This document shows, piece after piece, positions 1 to 5,376 of a DNA stretch of 5,376 nt; the first letter of the stretch is position 1, and each line of letters opens with the position of its first letter. The stretch spans positions 1 to 5,376 of the forward strand of contig JBJXFT010000304.1 of assembly GCA_046155725.1 (NCBI GenBank). The letters are read 5' to 3'. The position numbers were made by a program, and so were the translations under genes. The stretch is from M3007 sp046155725 (GTDB lineage: Bacteria; Bacteroidota; Bacteroidia; Chitinophagales; Saprospiraceae). The notes under the pieces are model-generated. The model did no database searches. It had not been told where the DNA came from and was given only the letters and a program-made list of their open reading frames with translations.

Positions 1-902
1 CGCTCACGGGCCAATGGGACAGCATTGCGCAAGGTTGGACGCGGTTTCCCGATTCTTTGGTGGCGGGTCAATTTACGGCAATTGCCGTATCAGAAACTGC
101 CCCGGCGCACCGCCTGTACCTCGGCACTTCAGACAACAAAATTTTTCGGGTGGACAACGCGCACACCGGTTCGCCTTCTTTTACCGCATTGCCTTCGCCC
201 ACCGCTGCGGCGGATGCATACGTCAATTGCCTCGCCATTGACCCGCTGAATGCCGATCGTGTGGTGTTAGTGTATTCCAACTACGCTGTGTACAGTATTT
301 TCCTCAGCGAAGACGCGGGCGCGACTTGGGTAAAAGTGGGCGGCAACCTTGAAACCAGCGTGGCCGGCACAGGCGCAGGCTCCTCCCTGCGCTGGGTGAG
401 CATATTGCCCATGGACAATGGCTCGCGCAAATATTTCTGCGGCACCAGCGTGGGGTTGTACAGTGCTGATACGCTGAAACTCCACGCCACGGGCCAGCCG
501 GGCACGGTGTGGACGCTGGAAGGCCCGAACGAAATGGGCAGCTCGGTGGTGGACTTTGTGGACGTGCGCCGTTCCGACGGTTTCGTGGTGGCAGCCACGC
601 ACAGCATTGGGCTTTTCTCGGCCAATTTCATGACGGGTTCGGGAAGCCATGAGCCGAAGAGCGACGTGTCGGTGCGCGTGTCGCCCAACCCTGCCCGCGA
701 CGTGGCGGAGTTCAGCATATCGGGGCAAAATTTTGACAACTCGCGCCTCCGGCTTTTTGACCTGAAAGGGAATTTGCTGCGGGAGGAAAGCCTGTCGGGA
801 GAAAAAGGCGCGTTGCGCCTGAACGATTTGCCGGCGGGAATCTACGTCTGGGAATTGCGCGGCAAGGGCTGGCGCGAGAGCGGGAAATTGGTGAAGGAAT
901 GA
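1..902 (+). CDS. T9SS type A sorting domain-containing beta-propeller-like protein (5' truncated)
   Basis: This is the C-terminal part of a protein probably exported and attached to the cell surface or released by the type IX secretion system. The frame is open from base 3 to the TGA at 900-902 (299 visible codons) and runs off the left edge, so the TTG at 57 is not a credible start. Visible residues 1 to about 210 look like beta-propeller blades: short strands with repeated GTS-type turns (YLGTSDNKIF, FCGTSVGLYS) and one perfect Asp-box (BNR) motif, S-x-D-x-G-x-T-W, at residues 102-109. Asp-boxes occur in sialidase/sortilin-like propellers, but one box does not show enzyme activity. Residues from about 221 to 299 match a T9SS type A sorting domain: VSPNPARD near 225-232, then the strand pattern LRLFDLKGNLL, a LPAGIYVWEL motif and a final GKLVKE. 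In this family the domain directs passage through the outer-membrane translocon and is usually cleaved off. Substrate and full length are unknown. The gene converges on the GH3 gene and ends 10 bp before a shared terminator. Confidence 0.88.
   Translation, partial: LTGQWDSIAQGWTRFPDSLVAGQFTAIAVSETAPAHRLYLGTSDNKIFRVDNAHTGSPSFTALPSPTAAADAYVNCLAIDPLNADRVVLVYSNYAVYSIFLSEDAGATWVKVGGNLETSVAGTGAGSSLRWVSILPMDNGSRKYFCGTSVGLYSADTLKLHATGQPGTVWTLEGPNEMGSSVVDFVDVRRSDGFVVAATHSIGLFSANFMTGSGSHEPKSDVSVRVSPNPARDVAEFSISGQNFDNSRLRLFDLKGNLLREESLSGEKGALRLNDLPAGIYVWELRGKGWRESGKLVKE
660..899 (+). other. T9SS type A C-terminal sorting domain (protein domain)
   Basis: This is the roughly 80-residue C-terminal module of the protein above. 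It opens with a V-x-V-x-PNP signature (PNP at visible residues 228-230), continues with alternating hydrophobic strands (RLRLFDLKG), and ends with the typical L-P-x-G-x-Y motif (LPAGIYVWEL) and a basic GKLVKE terminus. The length and motif order fit the Por secretion/type A family. It is the strongest single marker of Bacteroidota in the window. Confidence 0.87.
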
Positions 903-912
903 GTGTTGGCCC

Positions 913-964
913 GCACAAAAAAAATCCCGGAGGTTTTTGAAAACCTCCGGGATTTTTTTTGTGC
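913..964. terminator. Bidirectional intrinsic terminator, perfect 25-bp inverted repeat
   Basis: Bases 913-937 are the exact reverse complement of 940-964, with only TG (938-939) between them. Each arm holds GCAC, a run of eight A (917-924) or eight T (953-960), and a GC-rich core TCCCGGAGG or its complement. On either strand the transcript forms a strong GC-rich hairpin followed by a run of eight U, which is the intrinsic terminator pattern. It lies 10 bp after the stop of the secreted protein and 69 bp after the stop of the convergent GH3 gene, so it can serve both. The pairing of the A and T tracts extends the stem well beyond the GC core. Confidence 0.93.
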
Positions 965-1033
965 GCAATATCATACAGGCAATGCACCACAGGAGAAACG
1001 ACTTCCGCGAATGCTATAAGGAGTTATGAGAGC

Positions 1034-2572
1034 CTATTTACTGCCAATAAAAGTCTCGAAATCGGCTAATTGTTCGCCCTTCAAAACGCGCGGTATTTTG
1101 GCTTGCCCGTTGAGTTTGCCGCGCTGGTTGAGCCAATCCAAAAACATTTGATTGGGCAGCATCTGGGCGCGCACGTCGCGGAGCGCGTAGCGGCGTTCCA
1201 CGGCGTAGTCATCGTTCAGCCGGCAAAGTTCCTCGTCGAGCGCGCGGGCGAGCATATCGGGGGTGATGGATTGGTTTTCCGCAGAAATGTACCAATGGTG
1301 CGCCCAGAAAGTGCCTTCGCGGAGCCCTTTGACGGCGAATTCGCCGATGCCCGCGTGGAGGCGTTCGTCCACCGCCCGCACTGCGTCGCAGAGGTTGTCA
1401 ATGGAGATGTGTTCGCCGCAGGCAGAAAGGAATTGCTTGGTGCGCCCGGTGATTCTGATTTCGGCTTTTTCGGTGTCGGCGAATTGTACCGTATCGCCCA
1501 AAACATACCGCCACGCGCCTGCCACGGTGCTGAGCAGCATGGCGTAGTGCTTGCCTGTTTCCACTTCCGAAAGTTGAAGGCTGCGGGGCTGGTCGCTGCG
1601 CAAGTCGCCGTTTTCGTCAAAATTTTCCTCGTCGAATGGCACAAACTCGAAGTAGATGCCGCAGTCATTGAGCAATTTCATGGGGCGGTGGTCGGGGCGT
1701 TCTTGGTAGGCAAGGAAACCTTCGGACGCGCCGTAACTGTCCATGTAAAGAATGGGCTTGCCAAAGAGCGGGGCGAGCGTGGGCTTGTAAGGCTCAATCG
1801 GGACTCCGCCGTGAATGAACACGTTGAAGTGCGGCCAGATTTCGTTGATGTGCGCCAGCCCATGCTTTTCGATGATTTTTTCCAGAATCAGTTGCAGCCA
1901 CATGGGGTTGCTGACCGAGAACCCGATGTCCCACTGCGGTGCTTCTTCGGCGATGCGCTCGATGCGCTCGCCCCATTCGGGCAGGTCAGTGATGTGGCGG
2001 CCAGGCCGATACAAACGTTCCATGATGCGCGGGCGGTTCATGCCCATGATGCCCGAAAGGTCGCCCTCCAAGTGGTAGCCCACGCGCTTTTGCTGGGTGC
2101 AAGAACCCACCATGAGCATTTGCTTGGTGTAGTGTTCTGGGGGCAGGCCGTAGTATTTGGCCAAATCGTAGAAAAGGCGCTGCGAACCGCGCTTCATGCC
2201 GCGCAGCAAATCTTCCGTGAGCGGGAGGTATTTGGTGGAAGATTGGCTGGTGCCGCTCGAAAGGGCAAAGTATGGGACGATGCCTGGCCAGCACACGTCC
2301 GGCTCGTCTTCGAGGTGCGCTTTTGACCACCAGCGGTCATAAAGCGTTTGATATTCCATGGCCGGCACTGCCTTTTTGAACGCCGCTTGCACATCTGGGG
2401 CATCCAGAATGCCGTGAAAATCATATTCCAAACCAAACTCCGTGAAGCGGGCTACCCGCAAGAGTTCGCGCAATTGCTGTTCTTGAAGTTGAACGGGCGA
2501 CAAACGCGGCTGCCCCACGAGCGCGCCGAGTTTCGCGCTCTGCTGAATGATGGTTCCAATGATGTAGGACAT
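1034..2572 (-). CDS. GH3 auxin-responsive promoter family protein (acyl-adenylate-forming amide synthetase homologue)
   Basis: A complete 512-aa member of the GH3 family, a branch of the ANL adenylating superfamily. Characterised plant members activate a carboxylic acid (auxin, jasmonate) with ATP and join it to an amino acid; the substrate of bacterial members is largely unknown, so only general acid activation followed by amide formation is inferred here. The ATP-site signatures appear in order: SSGTS at residues 105-109, YGASEG at 280-285, and YVLGD at 356-360. A hinge-like segment ITGRTKQFLSACGEHIS follows at about 374-390. Near the C-terminus NGQAKIPR (488-495) aligns by eye with the NQYKTPR segment of plant GH3 proteins and contains the probable catalytic lysine K492. 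There is no signal peptide or membrane span, so it is probably cytoplasmic. After SSGTS the sequence reads QSSTK, lacking a glycine common in the first motif. The ATG at 2572 gives a normal family N-terminus (MSYIIGTIIQ); no Shine-Dalgarno precedes it, as is usual in this phylum. It lies 133 bp downstream of lon on the same strand and may be read from the lon promoter, as I see no clear promoter of its own. Confidence 0.92.
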   Translation of the reverse strand: MSYIIGTIIQQSAKLGALVGQPRLSPVQLQEQQLRELLRVARFTEFGLEYDFHGILDAPDVQAAFKKAVPAMEYQTLYDRWWSKAHLEDEPDVCWPGIVPYFALSSGTSQSSTKYLPLTEDLLRGMKRGSQRLFYDLAKYYGLPPEHYTKQMLMVGSCTQQKRVGYHLEGDLSGIMGMNRPRIMERLYRPGRHITDLPEWGERIERIAEEAPQWDIGFSVSNPMWLQLILEKIIEKHGLAHINEIWPHFNVFIHGGVPIEPYKPTLAPLFGKPILYMDSYGASEGFLAYQERPDHRPMKLLNDCGIYFEFVPFDEENFDENGDLRSDQPRSLQLSEVETGKHYAMLLSTVAGAWRYVLGDTVQFADTEKAEIRITGRTKQFLSACGEHISIDNLCDAVRAVDERLHAGIGEFAVKGLREGTFWAHHWYISAENQSITPDMLARALDEELCRLNDDYAVERRYALRDVRAQMLPNQMFLDWLNQRGKLNGQAKIPRVLKGEQLADFETFIGSK

Positions 2573-2705
2573 GGATGAGCAGGAGGTGGTTGGTTGATTG
2601 GGGAGTTGGAAATGACTGGCTGGGAAATGACGCGGGCTGAACCCCGCGCTCCCTCAATGCTCCACCACACATATTTATATGACGCGGGCTGAACCCCGCG
2701 CTCCC
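2573..2705. other. lon-GH3 intergenic region
   Basis: This 133-bp gap contains the two direct repeat copies described separately, a short AT-rich inverted repeat (CATAT-TT-ATATG, 2670-2681), and a pair of 9-bp direct repeats GGAAATGAC at 2608-2616 and 2623-2631. I see no TAnnTTTG-type promoter facing the GH3 gene, no T-tract terminator after lon, and no convincing small gene. This favours read-through from lon into the GH3 gene, but does not prove it. Confidence 0.6.
2627..2668 (-). repeat. Direct repeat copy 1 (duplicate of the lon 3' end)
   Basis: On the plus strand this copy is 33 bases (2627-2659) identical to 2679-2711, followed by CTCCACCAC (2660-2668), which matches 2715-2723 once a 3-base gap is allowed. 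The copies start 52 bp apart in the same orientation. Read on the minus strand it contains GTGGTGGAGCATTGA, equal to the last lon codons without the CAA, followed by a GC-rich hairpin: a 6-bp stem (2631-2636 with 2643-2648) and a 6-base loop. Confidence 0.9.
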
Positions 2706-2723
2706 TCAATGTTGCTCCACCAC
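2679..2723 (-). repeat. Direct repeat copy 2 (overlaps the lon stop codon)
   Basis: This is the partner of the copy at 2627-2668. Its right part (2706-2723) encodes the last lon residues VVEQH and the TGA stop; its left part (2679-2705) is just after lon and carries the same hairpin (stem 2683-2688 with 2695-2700, loop CTGAAC on the plus strand). It differs from copy 1 only by the extra TTG (2712-2714), the CAA glutamine codon of lon. The hairpin lacks a following U run, so it may protect the mRNA 3' end or belong to a REP-like family rather than act as an intrinsic terminator. Confidence 0.9.
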
Positions 2724-5186
2724 CGCTTCCACCTTTTTCCGCTTGGGTTTGGCGGCACCGTTCTGGCTGGGCGTGGGCGTTCTCTTGAGGCCAATGGCAA
2801 TTTCGAGCACTTCTTCCATTCGGTCTACATAAAAGAATTTCAGCCCTTTGATGTACTCCTGCTCGATTTCGCCCACATGCTTTTCGTTGTCTTTGCAGAG
2901 TATGACTTCTTTGAGCCCGGCACGTTTGGCGGCGAGTATTTTTTCTTTGATACCGCCCACGGCGAGCACTTTGCCGCGCAGCGTTATCTCGCCGGTCATG
3001 GCCAAGAACGGCTTGAGTGGCCTGTCGGTAAAGGCTGAAGTGATGGCGGAAAGCATGGTGACTCCCGCCGAAGGGCCGTCTTTTGGGATGGCCCCTTCAG
3101 GGATGTGGATGTGGATGTCGTTCTTTTCAAATGCTTCGGCATCAATGCCCAACTGGCTGGCGTGTGCTCTGATGTAGCTGAGCGCGGTGCTGGCACTTTC
3201 CTTCATCACATCGCCGAGGTTGCCCGTGAGTTGTAGGCGGCCACTGCCCTTGTTGAGGCTTACTTCGATGAAAAGGATTTCGCCGCCTACGGAAGTCCAA
3301 GCAAGGCCGATGGCTACGCCTGAAGATTGTTTCTCCTTGTAACTTTCCGAATCGTACTTGGTAGGGCCGAGTATTTTGTGCAGGTGTTCGGGCCTCACTC
3401 CCACTTCGTAGGCCTCTTCCATCGCCACTTTTTTGGCAGTATGGCGCATCACGGAGCCAATTTCGCGGGCAAGATTGCGCACCCCACTTTCGGCGGTGTA
3501 GCTCTGTACCATTTTCACCAAAGCCTTTTCGCTGATTTTTATTTGCCCAGGCTTGAGGCCGTGTTCTTTGCGCTGGGTGGGCACCAGGTGCCGTCGGGCA
3601 ATTTCCACTTTTTCTTCCTGCGAATAGCCCGCAATTTCGATTATCTCCATGCGGTCGAGCAGGGCTGGCTGGATGGTGCTGAGCGTGTTGGCCGTGGCGA
3701 TGAACAGCACTTTGGAGAGGTCGAATTCAAGTTCGAGATAGTTGTCGTAGAACGAAGTGTTCTGCTCCGGGTCCAGCACTTCGAGGAGGGCGGATGAAGG
3801 GTCGCCCCGAAAGTCTTTGCCCACCTTGTCAATTTCGTCGAGGATAAAAACGGGGTTGCCCGCCTTTGCTTTTTTCAAAGATTGGACGATGCGGCCCGGC
3901 AGCGCGCCGATGTAGGTTTTGCGGTGGCCGCGAATCTCGGCCTCGTCGTGGAGGCCGCCGAGGCTCATGCGCACATATTTGCGCTTCAATGCGCGGGCAA
4001 CGCTGGCTCCGAGGGAGGTTTTGCCCACGCCGGGAGGACCCACGAGGCACAGGATGGGCGCTTTCATGTCGCCTTTGAGTTTCAAAACGGCAAGGTGTTC
4101 CATGATGCGGTCTTTCACCTTGGTGAGGCCATAGTGGTCGCGGTCGAGCACGGTCTGCACCTTCCGAAGGTCGAGCTGGTCTTTGGTGAATTCCTGCCAC
4201 GGCAGGTCTAGCAGGGTTTCCAAATAGGTGGTGCCGATGGCGTATTCCGCGATCTGCGGGTTCACGCGGCGCATTTTGTTCACCTCTCGGTGAAAGGCTT
4301 CCTCCACGGGCTTGGGCCATTTTTTCTTTTTGGCGCGGCGTACAAGCCCATCTATTTCCTCTTCTTGAGGGTTGTTTCCCAGTTCCTCTTGGATGGTTTT
4401 GAGTTGCTGGTTGAGGTAGTAGTCGCGCTGTTGCTTTTCTATGTCCACCCTCACTTTCGACTCTATCTGGTCTTTGAGTTCGAGGAGTTGGAGCTCCGAG
4501 TCCATGTGCATCAAGATGGCACTGGCTTTGTCTTTCAGGTTGTTGATTTCGAGGATTTCCTGCTTGTGGTTGACGGGAATGCCGAGGTTGGAGGCAATGA
4601 AATTGAGCAGGAAATTGTCGTTGTTGATGTTCTTCAACATCACCACGGCCTCAGATGGGATTTGTGGCGAAAGTTCTATGATTTGCCGGGCCGCGTCGCG
4701 CACGCTGCTGATCATGGCGCGGAATTCCAGTTTGTTTTTGGGCGGGTCGTATTCGAGGGTGCTGATGTGCCCCACCATGTAGGGATCGTCGTGCATCAGG
4801 TCGTCGAGGCGGAAACGCTTGCGGCCTTGCAGTATGGCGGTGGTGGAGCCGTCGGGCATTCTGAGGAGTTTCAAAATGCGGGCCACGGTGCCTACCTGAA
4901 AGAGGTCGCGGGCGGAAGGAGATTCAATTTTGAGGTCTTTTTGAGAAAGCACCCCGATGTAACGGTCGCCTTCGTAAGCGCGTTGCACGGCGCGGATGCT
5001 CTTGTCGCGCCCCACGGTGATGGGCGTGACAATGCCGGGGAACAGCACGGTATTTTTCAAGGGGAGGAGCGGCACGGTGCCTGGGAATACCTCGCCTACC
5101 TTTTCATCGTCTTCTTCCAAAGAGAAAAGGGGCACGAAATCAGGCTCGTCGTCTGACTGCTGCGACATCAAATAATTATCGAACAT
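2706..5186 (-). CDS. lon: ATP-dependent protease La (Lon, LonA type)
   Basis: A complete cytoplasmic Lon protease, which uses ATP to unfold and degrade damaged and regulatory proteins as a hexamer. Numbered from the ATG at 5186 (826 aa), the N-terminal substrate-binding domain begins near residue 37 with LPLKNTVLFPG and is followed by a charged, probably coiled-coil stretch around 220-290. The AAA+ module has Walker A GPPGVGKT (383-390), Walker B LDEID (D450, E451), sensor-1 ATAN, an LLDRME arginine finger and sensor-2 GVRNLAREI. The protease domain carries the Ser-Lys dyad: S706 in PKDGPSAG and K749 in GGIKEKILAAKRAG. All these are offset by 27 from the E. coli residues (K362, S679, K722). 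No membrane segment interrupts the AAA+ module, which excludes LonB. The C-terminus adds a lysine-rich tail (PKPKRKK type) ending in VVEQH. The start is uncertain: in-frame ATGs lie at 5168, 5186, 5240, 5327 and 5345, with no in-frame stop up to the window edge. I prefer 5186 (MFDNYL) because family-like sequence begins there and upstream residues are proline-rich and unlike Lon. No Shine-Dalgarno precedes any of these starts. Confidence 0.96.
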   Translation of the reverse strand: MFDNYLMSQQSDDEPDFVPLFSLEEDDEKVGEVFPGTVPLLPLKNTVLFPGIVTPITVGRDKSIRAVQRAYEGDRYIGVLSQKDLKIESPSARDLFQVGTVARILKLLRMPDGSTTAILQGRKRFRLDDLMHDDPYMVGHISTLEYDPPKNKLEFRAMISSVRDAARQIIELSPQIPSEAVVMLKNINNDNFLLNFIASNLGIPVNHKQEILEINNLKDKASAILMHMDSELQLLELKDQIESKVRVDIEKQQRDYYLNQQLKTIQEELGNNPQEEEIDGLVRRAKKKKWPKPVEEAFHREVNKMRRVNPQIAEYAIGTTYLETLLDLPWQEFTKDQLDLRKVQTVLDRDHYGLTKVKDRIMEHLAVLKLKGDMKAPILCLVGPPGVGKTSLGASVARALKRKYVRMSLGGLHDEAEIRGHRKTYIGALPGRIVQSLKKAKAGNPVFILDEIDKVGKDFRGDPSSALLEVLDPEQNTSFYDNYLELEFDLSKVLFIATANTLSTIQPALLDRMEIIEIAGYSQEEKVEIARRHLVPTQRKEHGLKPGQIKISEKALVKMVQSYTAESGVRNLAREIGSVMRHTAKKVAMEEAYEVGVRPEHLHKILGPTKYDSESYKEKQSSGVAIGLAWTSVGGEILFIEVSLNKGSGRLQLTGNLGDVMKESASTALSYIRAHASQLGIDAEAFEKNDIHIHIPEGAIPKDGPSAGVTMLSAITSAFTDRPLKPFLAMTGEITLRGKVLAVGGIKEKILAAKRAGLKEVILCKDNEKHVGEIEQEYIKGLKFFYVDRMEEVLEIAIGLKRTPTPSQNGAAKPKRKKVEAVVEQH

Positions 5187-5376
5187 ACGGATAGAAACGG
5201 GTGGGGGTAAAATGCGGCTGGGCTTCGATGACGCAAACATGGGAATTATCGGTGGATAAAATGGCGGCAAAAATGGATTTGTGTCAAACTGACAACAAAA
5301 ATACCCATTCGGGCGCTGCGCAGTCATTGGCAAACAACCTGCCATCCCGGAAAATCGCAGCCTTTGACAGGCGGAA
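5187..5376. other. lon upstream region, no separate gene recognised
   Basis: This is the 190-bp stretch between the preferred lon start and the window edge. It holds the candidate promoter boxes and an 8-bp palindrome CTGCGCAG at 5316-5323. The minus-strand lon frame stays open through all of it, but the translation (NPFLPPFYPPIIP-type, proline- and aromatic-rich) does not look like a Lon N-terminus. I see no heat-shock operator such as CIRCE and no recognisable end of a neighbouring gene. Confidence 0.5.
5268..5299 (-). promoter_or_regulatory. Candidate Bacteroidota-type promoter for lon
   Basis: On the minus strand, TTTG (5299-5296) is followed after 20 bases by CATTTTTG (5275-5268). This resembles the -33 TTTG and -7 TAnnTTTG boxes used by the primary sigma factor of Bacteroidota, with one mismatch in the -7 box. 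Transcription would begin near 5260, upstream of the ATGs at 5240 and 5186 but downstream of those at 5327 and 5345. An exact TAnnTTTG match, TATTTTTG, also occurs at 5303-5296, but no TTTG lies at the proper distance upstream of it (the nearest is 27 bases away). The assignment is by motif only. Confidence 0.4.

Noticed and set aside
267..974. A 235-codon minus-strand open frame opposite the secreted protein.
   Set aside because: It is His/Ala/Arg-rich, runs through the terminator palindrome, and overlaps a frame with a clear T9SS sorting domain.
1026..1151. A 41-codon plus-strand frame with AAGGAG just upstream of its ATG.
   Set aside because: The AAGGAG is only two bases from the ATG, too close for normal initiation; the frame overlaps the GH3 3' end antisense, lies downstream of a strong terminator, and has no family-like features.
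1070..2326. A 418-codon open frame on the plus strand opposite the GH3 gene.
   Set aside because: It is codon-aligned with the GH3 gene, so plus-strand stops appear only where GH3 uses TTA, CTA or TCA, which are rare with this codon usage. The translation shows no recognisable family and the GH3 protein on the other strand has clear motifs.
2573..2710. A CRISPR-like or insertion-sequence origin for the repeats.
   Set aside because: There are only two copies, the second includes lon coding bases, the interval between copies is about 10 bases, and there is no transposase, terminal inverted repeat or target-site duplication nearby.
4290..5156. A 288-codon open frame on the plus strand opposite lon.
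   Set aside because: It has the same codon-aligned antisense explanation. The product is a Val/Phe/His-rich shadow of conserved lon codons with no domain of its own.
5187..5345. The N-terminal 53-residue extension of lon from the ATG at 5345.
   Set aside because: The encoded residues are unlike Lon N-termini and cover the candidate promoter boxes, so I placed the start at 5186, while noting that 5240 remains possible.
1..5376. A new multi-gene defence, mobile or biosynthetic system.
   Set aside because: The three genes belong to known families (T9SS-exported propeller, GH3, Lon), two of them cellular housekeeping or enzymatic types, with no shared motif, fusion or accessory gene pointing to a common system.

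Overview
The window looks like a chromosomal segment of a moderately GC-rich member of the Bacteroidota, possibly near the Saprospiria/Chitinophagia; this lineage guess comes from general resemblance only. The main evidence is a type IX secretion (T9SS) C-terminal sorting domain on the first protein. Supporting points are a Bacteroidota-style GH3 family protein, a Lon protease with the N-terminal style of that phylum, the absence of Shine-Dalgarno sequences before the two genes whose starts are visible, and TAnnTTTG-like promoter boxes.

Layout: (1) Bases 1-902, plus strand: the 3' part of a secreted beta-propeller-like protein with one Asp-box and a T9SS type A sorting domain; its N-terminus lies outside the window. 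(2) Bases 903-1033: a convergent intergenic gap built around a perfect 25-bp inverted repeat (913-964) with A and T tracts on both sides, a bidirectional terminator. (3) Bases 1034-2572, minus strand: a 512-aa GH3 (auxin-responsive promoter family) acyl-adenylate/amide synthetase homologue. (4) Bases 2573-2705: an intergenic gap with two direct copies of a 42-45-bp repeat, one of which overlaps the last codons of the next gene. (5) Bases 2706 to about 5186, minus strand: a complete ATP-dependent protease La (Lon, LonA type) with all catalytic residues. (6) Bases 5187-5376: the lon upstream region, with candidate Bacteroidota promoter boxes and an uninterrupted in-frame extension that makes the start codon ambiguous.

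lon and the GH3 gene lie in the same direction 133 bp apart and may be co-transcribed; the terminator at 913-964 would end that transcript and the oppositely directed transcript of the secreted protein. Nothing in the sequence ties the two functions together biochemically. I found no mobile element, CRISPR array, RNA gene or defence system. Long plus-strand reading frames opposite GH3 and lon are explained by codon usage. The most unusual features are the duplicated lon 3' end and the perfect 52-bp palindromic terminator; I see no evidence for a new multi-gene system here.
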